A stretch of 64,000 bases of DNA from NCBI GenBank assembly GCA_037447655.1, contig JBBHKE010002609.1, positions 124,001 through 188,000 on the forward strand. Direction: 5' to 3'. The position numbers and the translations under genes are program-made. Each line of letters begins with the position of its first letter. Positions within the stretch are counted from its first letter, which is position 1. Positions 1-11,370 of the stretch are shown here, piece after piece. The notes under the pieces are model-generated. The model ran no database searches. It saw nothing but the letters and a program-made list of their open reading frames with translations, and was not told where the DNA came from. Source of the stretch: Zygnema cylindricum (taxonomy: Eukaryota; Streptophyta; Zygnematophyceae; Zygnematales; Zygnemataceae).

Positions 1-330
1 AGAATCTTAGGCCATATATGGATTTGTGTAGTTTACACACCATGTGTTTTTTTCTTGGTTCTACCATGCCGTCTGGTTGTTCCATGTAGACTTCTCCCTC
101 CAAATCCCCATTAAAGAATTCAGTTTTGATATCTAGTTGATGCATCTGCATACCCTCTGCTGCCCTTAAGACTATTAAACTTATGAACCTATTAAACTTC
201 ACTACTAGTGAGAAAGTCTCTCTTCTTAGGAATACCCCTTAGCTACCAACCTCGCTTTATATCTTTCCAGTGACCCATCTAACTTTCTCTTAATATTAAA
301 GACCCATTTACACCCCACAATGTTTTTCTC
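1..330 (-). pseudogene. copia reverse transcriptase fragment (element A)
   Basis: On the minus strand the translation contains the copia RT block around HQLDIKTEFFNGDL, then EGEVYMEQPDGMVE and VCKLHKSIYGLR. These match the family pattern in which the first catalytic Asp (normally in QLDVKTAFLNG) precedes the EEVYMEQP and [12 protein letters not shown] blocks. The DD-containing catalytic box would lie beyond the window start. Upstream pol sequence is broken by stops. It belongs to the element whose LTR ends at 2760. Confidence 0.85.
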
Positions 331-829
331 TTTTGGGCGTTCTACTAAGGTCCGAGTTCTGTTTTTGATCAGTGAGTCATATTCTAATTCTATTGCCTTT
401 TTCTATTTCTGAGAATTATAACTCTCCAAAGTTTCATGAAAGGTTTGCGGTTCCCCATTTGTCGCCATCTTCAAGCTTAACCCATATCTCCCATTTCTTT
501 AATGAGTCGTTTTGGTTTAGCACGTATCCGATTAGAAACTATTTGAGGAGTTACCTTCAATTTCGATTGTTGAATCAGATTCAGAGAGGTTGTACTTTGC
601 GAAGGTTGTGGTGTCGGTAACTTCTCCACTGGTAAAGATTGAAAGGTTTATGTTCTACTAGGGATGATAGAAGTCTGAACTGGAATAGAAATTAGCGTGG
701 ATGACGAAGGCTCCACTTCATGTTCTCTGCCTGGAGTACGTGGCGTCTTAAGGTTGTCTTTGGCGTTGACGTCTTCAAGTCCTTTCACCATCTTCTTTTC
801 GATGAGTCGTTTGAGATTGTGCTCTCCTA

Positions 830-1300
830 GATGACCATATCGCTGTTGCCATCGCTTAAATTCATCTGTGCATCTTCATCATCCAAACATAGAGCAAAAA
901 GATTCTCTTCTAGATATCCAAGAGCGATTAGCTTTCCCCTACTTTTGATATCACAACGTTCATTTTTCTTTTTTTCAAATTCAACTTTGAGTTCACTCCT
1001 CACATCCTGCATAACACTAAAAAATTATGCTTTAAACCTGGTAAGTATAAAACTTCTTTTAAATGGCTTTCATGGCTACTAGTATCACAGTACAACTGTA
1101 ACTTAACCTCGCCAATTAAACTGCTCTCTAAAATCTTATCATCTGCCAGTACAATTCGTCAAGGACTTTGTAATGCCGTGAGAGAAGAAAAGATAGACTT
1201 GTCATTATACATATGATAAGACGCTCCACGGTCTATAATCCATTTGCTTTTTGGAGCATTTGACTGTGTGAGGAAAATTTTAGTCTCATCTTGAATGTTC
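830..1300 (-). pseudogene. copia aspartic protease / pre-integrase region (element A)
   Basis: Minus-strand translation shows a copia protease-like block, IDRGASYHMYND, followed by a KEVLYLPGLKHNF block, the usual order in copia polyproteins. The family's catalytic triplet is D-S/T-G; here it reads D-R-G, so the aspartate is kept but the neighbouring Ser/Thr is lost. The segment continues with a 61-residue open stretch at 827-1012. Frameshifts separate it from gag upstream. It is a decayed remnant, not a host gene. Confidence 0.75.
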
Positions 1301-1320
1301 ATGGCAAATGACTGTTTATT

Positions 1321-2100
1321 CTATTTGTTTTTGTCTTTGCTACGACAAACTGAAGACTTATGACCTAGTTTTTCACAACTATAACAAACAATCTTTTTCT
1401 TCAAGTTTTTAGTCTCTTTCTTTTTAAATCTACAGTCACCAGCCTGATGATTGGTTTTGCCACATATGGCACAAGCAGTTACTAACTCAATACGTTTTGG
1501 CATAAAGAGCTGCATTTGACTGTTTTTCCTCCTTTGTTTTAAGTTCAACTTCTTCGTGAATGAAATGTTCACATATTGCATCAAAGTCTATAGTAGGTTG
1601 ACTTTTCAAATCATCATAGCATACTGTGATGGCAATGACCTAAACAGTGTGAGGATCAAATCATCATCATTCAGTTTTGTGTCGACTGCGTCTAATGTAA
1701 CTTAAAGCTAACTTAAAGCTTTTTCAGTCATTTGATATGGGTTTCCATAGTATCTCCACTCTCCATACTAAAGTCCAGCAATTTGTTCTTTAATTGCATA
1801 ATATGTGAAGGATTAGTATGCTCATGTACAGTCCTTAGTTTATCCCACATAGCCTTAGGTTTCTCCAACTCAACTATGTGTAAAAGTTGATTGTTTTCCA
1901 CTGCTAGAAAAAATAATGTCGCTGCCTCTTCTTCCCTTCTATCATATCCTGCTGCCTTTTGGGCTTCACTAGGTTTATGTTCAATGCCTGCTATCATACC
2001 CCAATAATTCTTAAATTTTAGAATTCGGGTCATCTTAGCTTTACACAATAAATAATTACTGCCATTAAATTTCTGGATGTATGTAATTTTACCTAAAGCT
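1321..2100 (-). pseudogene. copia gag with two CCHC zinc knuckles (element A)
   Basis: The N-terminal part (2192-1728) carries the UBN2/copia-gag pattern: KFNGSNYLLCKAKM near the start, then the MWDKLRTVHE and LKNKLLDFSM blocks. The open frame at 2192 runs back into the LTR, so the true start is lower. After stops near 1600-1725, the C-terminal part (1584-1321) has two zinc knuckles, CAICGKTNHQAGDC and CYSCEKLGHKSSVC, both exact C-x2-C-x4-H-x4-C. Gag binds element RNA and builds the particle. This copy needs at least one frameshift repair to be continuous and is a pseudogene. Confidence 0.85.
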
Positions 2101-2109
2101 CCAATACCA
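2098..2109 (-). other. primer-binding site of element A (conventional iMet 3'-end type)
   Basis: Directly after the LTR the minus strand reads TGGTATTGGAGC. The common plant copia site complementary to the 3' end of initiator tRNA-Met is TGGTATCAGAGC, so 10 of 12 bases match. Its position next to the CA end of the LTR supports the call. Confidence 0.65.
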
Positions 2110-2760
2110 TGTTGAGATTCAGAAAAGTGGCCATAGGATCGATCAATTACAAAACATGAAGCTAAGGAAAACAACTCTATATGAGAAGACAAGCTTAATT
2201 ACTGAACAAGAAAGAAGATAGATTAATTACACGACAAAATAAGCACTCAGTGCAAAAATAGCAGCAAGGAAAAAATTGGAGAGAATCATTTAGTAGATTG
2301 ATTGATTTCAATGTCAGGCATGCGTACATTTTATGTGTGGATAACGTAGATACTATGCTATTTGTGTTTCACGTAAAAGAAATATCTTAACTTGTGACCT
2401 ACGTAAACGAATCAACTGTCGTAATTCACTACGTGACATCACTCAAAATCTGCGACGACTTGACTTGCCGTACGTTACAAGTAAGCTACTGCGTTTCATC
2501 AAATCTTGACGTCTACGCAAAGTATGCGTGTCTTTGTTTTGTTTTCATAGCTGCAGGCTCTTGTAGTCTTTAAATGTTCAATTTCTCTTTTTCATCCCCT
2601 TTGTACTTTGATGGTTTTTCCATCGCACATAATGTAATAAAGTACATTTACTTTTAAACAAATATAACTTGACGTCTACTCAACCGTACATGTAACTAAC
2701 AGGACTTCGGTTGATTCTTTTCACGCAACGTTGACTAAGTTTGACTTATGGTCCTCAACA
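2110..2760 (-). repeat. 5' LTR of copia element A (651 bp)
   Basis: The boundaries are the short inverted termini TGTTGAG (2110-2116) and CTCAACA (2754-2760), with the primer-binding site immediately outside 2110. The length is usual for a copia LTR. Only one LTR is in the window, so the boundary at 2760 rests on the terminal inverted repeat and not on an LTR-LTR alignment. Confidence 0.7.
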
Positions 2761-2791
2761 GGAAATGGACACAGAATTCTAACACAAACTA

Positions 2792-2991
2792 CACCGCTAA
2801 TCGTTATTAGTGTTAAAGATTTATTAGTGTTAATGTGAAATTAGAATTAGCACCACTAATTTAGTAGAAGGAGACGTGGCAGATTGTAGTCCATGTTCTT
2901 AAATAATGTTGTTCACTCTATTTTGTGATTTTTGGTCAAAAAAAGTCACGACTGAATTATTGATATTAACACTAATAATGAATAGCGGTGC
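2792..2991. mobile_element. MITE, TATTAGTGTTAA family, about 200 bp
   Basis: About 25 bp at 2792-2816 recurs inverted at 2966-2990 with two mismatches; the core is TTATTAGTGTTAA. A possible 5-bp duplication AACTA flanks it (2787-2791 and 2992-2996). There is no coding capacity. Related termini occur at 7816-8034, 53995-54211 and 62010-62458. Confidence 0.65.
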
Positions 2992-5351
2992 AACTAACGT
3001 ACACTAGGGTTTTATCACCTAATGGGTCCAAAATCCTAAACAAAACAAAAAAACGTTTGTCGATTTTCACATTCTAAATATTTCGGCCAAACAAGAATCA
3101 AAAATTCAAAATTCAAAAAATTCAACCGGATCATCTGTAGTAAACAGTTTTTCTCGAATGTAACGAAATGAAGACACGTGTCTACTTTCGTTTTCACTTT
3201 TTGTCGAAACCAGGGGCTGGTAGATTGCCTTTCTAACTCGACCGACAAGCGTCATTGAATAGTAACAACCGTTCGGCCTTTTCTAGCCGTACTGTACTTT
3301 CAGCGTATCTCTGATAGTACAGTAGGTCTCTAGCTTGGACAGGTGTTCGCAGAGATTCTTTTGGTGTCTGGAGTCATTCTTTATTCATTACGCTTCGTGC
3401 CGTACATCTCTAGCTGAGCTCCCATTGGGTGAAATCTTTCCCGATTTTTTGTAAGAAATCGCATTTTTTGGTCAAAAATCGCATTTTTTTAGCGATGAGC
3501 CAAAAGCAGGTCTATTGCAGTATTGCAGGAGCGAAGTCATAATTCTGGCCAATCACAGTCCACCGCATGGTCAATACAATAACAAAAAAAAAATACTGGA
3601 AGAAAAGAATAATATGTGAAAGTAAAAAAAAAAAGTACGTCGACAATCTTCTGTGCGGATCAATTCCAGAGTTGGACGATTCGATTTCTATTTTGCTACG
3701 GCTAAATAAAATAAAAAATACTATCGAAATTTTGTGCACTTTTAGTGCAGTGTGTTTCTTTTTTTCGGGCATAAAAGTACAGGATAATGAAATAGTACAG
3801 TCTGCTACAGTAGATTTCCCGCGGTTGTGCCAATCACGGCATAGCTTTTCACGCTCTGTTTTTTGTCGGTCATCGTGGCTTTCCCACGGGTGAGTTTTTT
3901 GACCCAAAATTAGGGTTTCTTTGGTCCAGCGTAGCCTATAGTAGAAGCCCTCATGTCTACGCAAGCGACAAGAAATGCGCAAGCCCTTTGAAAACTCCGA
4001 ATCTATGCAATGTACGAGAGTATGGTCCTTTGTCGACACACAATTCTAAGTGGCTGCAACGAGAAAATCGTACCTTCACAGATTCTACTAATTCACTTGT
4101 TGATAATCCGACAAGCATTTGTCGCTTTCTCCCGCGTGGCACATGGTCAAAACAAGGTGAGTCTACGTGTCACCAGTTAGTCCACAGTATTAGAAATAGC
4201 GACAGATCATCCACGTGTACAATTGCTAGTCATAGACTGACTTCAGGTTCCTTTTAGGGTTTCCTAAAAGACCGAAAGGAGTAAGAAAATCTGATTTTTA
4301 CGCTTAGTGAGACTTTTCGCAAACAAACAAAACTGCTGGAAGCTCATCTAGCCAGTCACATGTCCAAAACGACAAAAAAGGTCATGTTCCGACAAACGTC
4401 GCTGATATATCCGATGTGATAAGGTGATTCTGCAGGAACAAATTAGATTCTAAAATCTGTCTAGTTCACGTGTCATCACCTCTTTCGCAAGAAATCGAGA
4501 AAGCCGATATCGGCAGATAAAAAAAATGTACAACCGCGTCGGTGTTCAGAAACCGTTATTCGCTTTATGTCAGAAAAGTACACCTGGTTCAGTCTCTACA
4601 AGTCTTAAAAGTACAAATGTACAAATCTGTACGGTAGTGGGAGTTTCTTACTGCCAGGATCCGACTGTCCACCTTCATCGTCCACGTAGCATCCTACCGT
4701 CCATTAAGCTTGGCATCTGGGGGTATATGCCAAAATACTGAAATAGCTTGCTCGAACATGATTCCGACAATATAGAGTGCCAGAAAACCCGGAAGATCGG
4801 AATGGCCACTCAAAACGTGCCTGCGGGACAAATCTACAGTAATCATTACTGCGAAAATATTCTCAATAGTCGTGATGCTTGTTGAAAAATAAAAACGAAA
4901 GGTGACAACTATTTGTTTCAGCAACGCACAAAACTACAAAATTGACTTCTGGCAGCCGTACTCTTCTGGTGCGTACGAATGTATGAAATGCATAAAACAA
5001 AATGTGCGTACGATTTTTTGTATTGAATTGCTAAGTTGACAACCCAAACTGCCAAGGGGGACATCCACAAAGTAGCTTTGTACAAAAATTTACAATTCTA
5101 GGAAACCTAACTGCGTCATGAGCGGATTCCACGTCATCGCACGTCGCTAATAGCCGTTAATTTTCGTACGCACCAATGGAAAGTTGTTTCTAGAACACCG
5201 CGTCGAGTTCTGAATCTGACGTAACAAGTCGCATGCTTGCGAGGCGAAAGTACAGTATCGCATCCTTGGTCCGACCTATACTTGTCCGTACACTCACAGC
5301 CAGCCATTGTTTAGTCACAACGTGGCAACGTGATTCTGCCGCGTGGTTCTT
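2992..5351. other. intergenic, no gene recognised
   Basis: Open frames of up to 175 codons occur here (for example minus 4039-3512), but none shows a domain, sensible composition or splice signals. The sequence is rich in GTAC and in CACGTG/ACGTGTC words and holds short A/T runs. I see no RNA gene. Confidence 0.5.
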
Positions 5352-6302
5352 AGGGTACGTCCCCATGTATTAAAGTACAGTCTTTTCTCTGTCTTTTTGC
5401 CCTAAAATTCAGGGAACTTTGAAAAAAACTTTAGCCGTACGAGAAAATCATTTTTACCAAAGTAAAGTGAAAGTCAATTCATACTTTGGATGTACGGGGT
5501 TGTTTGTCGTTATGTGAACTCATTTTGGCGTTTTCCCCTTTTCGACCCCCGGGCAAGAGAATCCAGCCCAAAAAAAAACATCATCCAAATCACCTCGAGG
5601 GGGTGATTTTAGTTCAAGTACCGCCCAAACAGCGAATGAAAAACGAACCACGCACGCGCCACACGATTTGTAAAAATTTTGGACGAGGGAGAGTCCTCGA
5701 TATTTTTCTCCGTACCCGTCACGCGCTATGTACAGAAAAAAAAATTGCAGGGGTCTCAGACTTCCACTTGCATTCATGGGTCCTTTGCATAATTTGTTGC
5801 CGTCGTCGCCTCTCCTCTCTCCCTCTCACACTATCGCTTGTATCTCACACTTTTTGGAATGAGACACGACAATATTGGTATAAAATGAAAGATCTTTAAA
5901 AAATATATATTTTTATTTTTTTAGGTTTTTATTTAATGGCAAATCGAGTGAGAAAAGTAGAAAAAGCGAAATCGGGAAACCATGGCGGAAGGTTCTTGAA
6001 TCCGTGACGTCGACGTTGTCACAAGTGAGCGTGACGTCACAATGTCACCAAACCCTAAACTTCTACAATTTCACAAAAATCTAGACGTCTACCACTGTCG
6101 CTGTTTTTGTTGGCGTCACTAATCGTCGGAAGTTTCGTAGTCGCCTTCAATCGTCATAAGTTGTACCTACGTCTATAACCGTCACATGTCAAAGTTCCGC
6201 TTTCATTTTCGCACATTGAGACGCTCTTCAAAGTAGTACAGCCAATCTTCACTATAGTCCAAGATACTTCATCAAAGTACCGATTACATGGGGACGTACC
6301 CT
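5352..6302. mobile_element. TIR element R1, 951 bp, non-autonomous
   Basis: A perfect 18-bp terminal inverted repeat, AGGGTACGTCCCCATGTA at 5352-5369 and its reverse complement at 6285-6302, bounds a segment with no transposase. The interior (about 5480-6280) recurs in diverged form at about 62465-63080 and, reversed, at about 15590-16110. Shared landmarks include a GGTCTCAGACTTCCACTT word and a TGCTCTTCAAAGTAGT-like word. I could not define a target-site duplication. Confidence 0.7.
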
Positions 6303-6955
6303 TAGGCTCCAAAAAATCCGTACTGCCTGCCGTCTTACGTGTAAGGTACTGTACTGTAGTTGACGGCTTGCCAAGATTCGAGCGTTGTGCGCGCGGAGAG
6401 CCGGATATTTTAGGCGTTGGCCGTACGGGCGGGTGGTGGCGGCGGTACCGCACCCAATGCGTTGTGGGGGGGGTGGCCAGTGTTGTGAAATTAGTAAAGC
6501 GTTATTAACGCTAATTTGCGTTCAATATTTCGAAAAAAAATTAACTCTAGTGATGCGATTTGGGTATAACGGATCGCCATCCGTAAATAGTTAAAAATTA
6601 CAAAATCGACCAAATCGTAGTATTTGAGAATTTTGGCTGCTGACTAAATCATTTAGCGCGACTACGAGCCATGTGATAATTCAATGACAAATTACAATCA
6701 CCGATATGTAAATTACCTTGACCGGAGGGCCATTGGTGCAGCTGTGAACCTGAAATGGACATTTTGGCGGCTTTCGGAGAAGACGTCATAGGATGCCACG
6801 TGTCATATACCATTGGACATCAAAGAAGACGGGAGGAGGAATCGTTGTACCTTCTTGTACTGTACAGTCCTCGGATTGGCTTAGGGTCTAGTAATGTGAG
6901 TAGGCGTCATAGGACTATGCATTTTTGAGCTGTCTCTCTCTAAGGAAACTTTTTG
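6303..6955. other. intergenic, no gene recognised
   Basis: No domain-bearing frame. A GC-rich patch around 6410-6480 contains GGCGG and a run of G. A small inverted repeat around AGCGTTATTAACGCT lies at about 6498-6512. Confidence 0.4.
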
Positions 6956-6959
6956 TATT

Positions 6960-7480
6960 TACAAGTCACCTTTGACCATTGATAACTCACTGCTGAGGGG
7001 AGCAAATTCAGTGATTCTTTTTGCGTTCAGCTCAGGGGAGTCTGACCCTCACAAGGGTGAGGGTGGTCAAATTATTTGTGTGCCAGGGTGGCACTTGTTC
7101 AGTGGGAAAGTCATAGTGGAAAATATTATCCTAGAGGCTTAGTGCAAGCTGCATATTCCGTGGGCTAATGGAAGCCACAAAATTGAAGGTTATGGGCCCA
7201 CCCTCTAATGTACCCATATTTGATGGATTAAACTTTTTTTATTTGGAGATGATGACACCTATGGGGCATAGTGTCCAGACATATTCGATGCCCACCACCA
7301 CCAGGGTTTGGAGGAACACGTTTTTCTAGTGCCTCCACAACTATAGCAGTCAAAACATCTACATCACATCTACATCTGCCACTATCACTGATAGTGAGGA
7401 AGGGGAGGAAATTGTCATGGAGGGAGAAAAGGGAGGAGCCACATCTCTATTCACATTCTTTTTGTACTTTTGTAAGAAAT
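6960..7480 (+). mobile_element. copia leader/gag-start fragment, same family as element B
   Basis: This matches the region 18500-18990 on the opposite strand over about 500 bp. Shared features are a leader with repeated GAGGGTGG-type words, the motif GGTTATGGGCCCACC (7188-7202) that is complementary to the anticodon arm of initiator tRNA-Met, and the following gag start (MGPP...IFDGLNFFYLEMM). Only the beginning of gag remains; the frame is lost before any UBN2 block. No second LTR is seen. Confidence 0.65.
7188..7202 (+). other. half-tRNA(iMet)-type primer-binding motif
   Basis: GGTTATGGGCCCACC is the reverse complement of the plant initiator tRNA-Met anticodon arm (GGTGGGCCCATAACC). The same 15 bp occurs at 18739-18753 and, directly adjoining an LTR, at 29371-29385. 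Here the preceding bases do not end in CA, so the LTR edge is not confirmed. Confidence 0.55.
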
Positions 7481-7499
7481 AACGAGCAGTTTTAGAGGA

Positions 7500-7815
7500 T
7501 TGGCGCACTTCGTACACTAAGCTATTTAATAAATTCCCGAATCATTGTATTCGAAAGGAGTTATACCACACATGTATGAACGTAAAGGAAAAAAATAAAA
7601 ATATTACTTTTAGTTGTGGTTCAAGGGCGGTAATTTAGGGACTCCGGATAGTGTTATTAACACTAGTAGCGGCTTCACGGTGTTCTAAAGAAGACTGAAG
7701 TTTATCGTGTTCGAAAGCAGTTCAAGACATTTGAAATTAGCATCCGATATATGTATCGGGCTATTCAATAGAAGCTCAAATGTACATCGTATTCTTTTAT
7801 ACGAATAATCACACT
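7500..7815. other. intergenic, no gene recognised
   Basis: AT-rich sequence with one partial TATTAACACTAGTAGCGG-like MITE terminus near 7650-7670. No coding evidence. Confidence 0.4.
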
Positions 7816-8034
7816 ACACCATGAGTTGCTACTAGTGTTAATAATTTTTTCGCCACTCAAAACATCTTTTCTCCGTACACACTTGTCCTATTTTCACCTT
7901 GAGACCACCAATCGAAAGGTGGGAATCTTGGCTTTCAATCGCATCCGTCAGATCCACATTCGGACAAGCGTATACGGAGATAATATGTTTTAAGCAACGA
8001 AAAAAACATTAACACTAATACCGATTCGCGGTGT
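7816..8034. mobile_element. MITE, TATTAGTGTTAA family, about 219 bp
   Basis: An imperfect terminal inverted repeat of about 60 bp extends from ACACC...CTAGTGTTAATA (7816) through AAAACATCTTTTCTCCGTA. It recurs inverted at 7975-8034. The interior (ACTTGTCC, GAGACCACCAATCG) is clearly homologous to 53995-54211 in the haloperoxidase copy 2 intron, which has nearly the same length. No coding capacity. Confidence 0.8.
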
Positions 8035-8040
8035 CCTGTA

Positions 8041-11030
8041 CTAAACGCCTTGCGGCTACTTTCCCACAGGAGTTGCCAGAAATTGTACGATTTTTTGTAC
8101 AATTACCGGCAACATTGCCACCTAGTTTTCCACGCCGGTCGTGCTGGTCAATTACAGAAATGTGGCGTTCATGATTTCCTACACGTGTTCCCTTGTGGTT
8201 GCTACTACGTAGGCTTTTCTCATATTGTAAAAATCACCAAAGATTTTCTCGATTGCCACGCGCAGCAATGCGAATGCATGATTCGTACCCTCGTATTATA
8301 TCATTGTACAATCTGTACGAACACTTTGAAAGATATTTTAGTGGATTTGCGGCTACCCTGTCCGAAGTTACATGGTCTTGTAAAATTGTCAGTGGTCATC
8401 TTACGTGGCATTGATTTAGCTAGCCACGTGTAGCTCGTAAAACGGCCCGAAGCTGGCCACCGACCTAGTTGTGGACCTTTTAGGGTTTTTTTTTGGGTTT
8501 TTTAGGTTTTTTTTTAAGAGCAAATGCCTTGCTAATTCTCAATCGAACGACATCGTACGGTCGATGTTAGCGTCCGTACACTTTGATAATTTTGTAGATC
8601 CTTCGTGAGAAAGTTGTTTTTTTTTAACCAAGAAGAACTGGTACGAAGTGGTAGAGAACGTACGGATTACAAGTACAGTAACGACAGAACTAGGCCTTTT
8701 CCGTGGTAGAAGTTATTCTCATAAACGACAAAGCCCTCCAGCTATTATTTATTTTATTCGCAGGCGACAAAAACGTGGAACTTAAACAGTTTTGCCCTGA
8801 AATTTCTTCTGTATTTATGACAGCTGTACACGTGTCATAGAGGACAAAATTGTTCAAGTACATGTACAATTTTATACGTTTCTTCCTAAAAAGATTAGGC
8901 GCGTTACATAGTGTCATTTGTCGTATTATCGGAATGACACAGCACAAAGAACAAACTTATTGTACTACGGCGGCCTTTTCCATGGATAGGTGCCAGTTAA
9001 TGTACGGACACAATTTAATGCAGTTGTTTTCTGGACGAGCTGCCATCAGCCGGTGGCTGCAAACAAGCGCTAGGACACGTGTCATGTTCAAAGTTGTACA
9101 CGCAGGCTACAGTTTTGATATTAGGGTTATAGTCAAAGATTTTCCAAACCGCACAATCTCTTGATAATGTATAGAATCTGATTGCAAAATCTGTACTTGT
9201 ATACAATGTCACTGTTCCCATGAGGTGAACTGTACGGTCAGAATCCTTTTAGGGTTACTTCCTGACGCTCTGTCTTTTAACGGCAGCTTTTTCCGCCTTT
9301 CTCTTTTCTCAACGAAAACTCACTTTCATTTCTAACGGCTACTGTAGCTTGTTAGCCTTGTCTTTTGACACGTCATTCACGGAGTATTTTTTGTTTTTTA
9401 CTGACAGGGTATCTTCCGGCAAAAGATTTCTGTTGTACTTTTGATTCGCGTCCACTTTGTCCGAAAGCGCATGGACTTGCCAAGTGTCAGACATACATTA
9501 GTTCACCGTGTTGCGATTCAGTATTGTCCACGTGTAGTGATTCTACAAAGTCTTTCGATGGCAAGCCGTACACCTACTCGTAGTCGAATGGAGCGATTGC
9601 TTCGCGGGTGACGACAAAATAAATCGTACAGCCAATGTTTGTTCCTGGAGACTTGGTGGGATCTCCTGTAAGTATTTAAAAAAAAAACAAAAATAGAATT
9701 GTACGGCATGGTACGGAAATTTTTGGGATCACGTAAACCACTCTCACTTTTTCACTGCTGTAGTAGAGAACAACGCGAAGTCGTTTGTCGTCTTATGGGA
9801 ATATATATGAAGCAATCATTGCCGTTGAATAAAGCCGATTTTTCGATTCAGGTCGTCGATACAGCCCTTTAACCCCTATTTGTAAGGCTCACGTCCACTG
9901 GACAACGAACGCAAATAGAGCGTTTTTCCACTCGTTATTAGCGTTGTGTACACTAATTCCGTCCCCCCTTTTTTTTTTATTCTCCATTAGTGTAGTTCAT
10001 TCTACTTTTTTCTTTATTCTATTTAGGGTTATTTTCAGTACGTTGTCTCTTAAATAGAGTTGTGTACGGTCAGTGTCAAACCTTACATAAATGTACCTTT
10101 TAAGTTAAAAATTACAATAAATTAGTTTTAGTAACCGCAGACGCATGAGAATGTGCGTTCTAAAAAGGAAAAAAAACCTGGTCGTAAAAAATCCCGTTCC
10201 CACATATTCGTCCGACAGCCGCGTTTCGACCGTGTGAATGTACGATTTGTGTACGATTTGTCAGATTTTGTACGGAGTCCTATATTAGTGTAAGCATGTT
10301 TGCGACCGACATTTTTTTTTTCAAATATCCAAATTACCATAATCCGCGAAACTAGGCTAGCCCTTCAGTTTGACACGTGTACTAACCCAGCATCCAACTA
10401 TAGCCACAAATGCTTTTGTCTTTTTGCCACAGGACAAAAACCATCTTCACCTAACGTGTTAAAATCTTCGAACGCAGTCTGCATTTTTGTCGTTTTGACA
10501 CAACTAGAAAAGGACAAAACTCCTCTGCTTCGACAATCGAAAGTACAGAATCTTTGCAGATTCTTACACGCTTGACCAATTAGCAAACTATTTTGTCCTC
10601 TTTCTAATTCAGCCACGTGTACTCCATTCTCATAAAAAAATGTGAAAAAGTACATGAATGTTCGAACGTCGAAAATCACAGCTGAAACGGCGCATGGTAT
10701 CCGTACATATTGAAAGTACAGTACTTCTTAATACGGATACAGACAAACCATCACCGTGGGATCTTGTTCCAATGCACATGGCTTCGATCCGACGATTCGC
10801 CGCGAATCTTTCGCCGTATCTAAGATTCGCTCTCGGAAATTTCACTGAAAGGTCTCCGACTGTACGGAATGACGGAGAAGCGCAAATGTCCCCTTACCGA
10901 AAAAAATGCTCGTGGCTGACGTCACTTTCGACAAACTGTCAAATAGAAGTCATACTCAGTCGTTCGACTTTTGGCGAATTTTGTCGACTAGCGAGCTTTA
11001 TTTTTGTCCACCTGACGCGTGTCATTGAAA
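8041..11030. other. GTAC-rich intergenic region, no gene recognised
   Basis: Open frames here (for example 8050-8433, 10658-11545) lack domains. The DNA is unusual for GTAC density: I hand-counted 23 in 8041-9720, where about 6.6 are expected from equal base use. Small inverted repeats are present (for example AATTGTAC...GTACAATT at about 8082-8104). Blocks at 8310-8420 and 9420-9500 look weakly alike, perhaps an old repeat. Confidence 0.45.
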
Positions 11031-11099
11031 CGTTGGAGGGTCCGACTCTTCCTTCAAAAGGGATTCTCTTCCCCGTCTCAACTCAGTCTCATTTCTTTG

Positions 11100-11225
11100 C
11101 CTTCTCTCTCTCCCTCTCCCTCTCTCGCCCATCCCCTTTTCATCTCCTCAAATCCGTCTCCTTTCTCTCTCTCTCTCTCTCTCCCTCTCTCTCTCTCTCT
11201 CCCTCCCTCTCTCTCTCCCTCTGCC
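11100..11225 (+). repeat. CT-rich leader-like tract upstream of the 11.4-kb gene
   Basis: A (CT)n-rich, almost pure pyrimidine tract ends about 145 bp before the first in-frame ATG of the downstream gene. Plant 5' leaders often carry such tracts, so it may be part of the transcript. It also creates spurious Leu/Ser/Pro open frames. Confidence 0.5.
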
Positions 11226-11370
11226 ACGTGGCATTCATGGAATCACTCCTCCCTCTCTCCTTCATTCAAGCTCATTTCTGGATACAGATAATGATGACGT
11301 CACCCAATACCTTCGCCCTATCGTGGACTTTGATGCTGACGTCACAAATCACTCTTGTCCCAACACGGAG

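Larger units (their letters stand above)
1..2760 (-). mobile_element. Ty1/copia retrotransposon A, 5' part, cut by window edge
   Basis: Read on the minus strand, the order is LTR (2760-2110), primer-binding site (2109-2098), gag with two zinc knuckles, protease region, then reverse transcriptase at the window edge. Gag-protease-(integrase)-RT order and the conserved blocks are those of Ty1/copia. Integrase should lie around 360-830, but I find no clean block there. Stops and frameshifts break every frame, so this copy is dead. RNase H and the 3' LTR lie outside the window, so the target-site duplication cannot be tested. Confidence 0.9.

Noticed and set aside
3512-4039. 175-codon minus-strand frame
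   Set aside because: No recognisable domain, odd composition, no splice or promoter context, and it overlaps a comparable frame on the other strand.
8041-9720. GTAC clusters as copper-response or SBP-binding promoters
   Set aside because: The density is spread over all host-type intergenic DNA without gene association, so a compositional explanation is simpler.
11323-11325. GTG as start codon of the 11.4-kb gene
   Set aside because: A GTG start is not expected for a nuclear gene. The frame is open further upstream, so the true start is either the ATG at 11371 or in an upstream exon.
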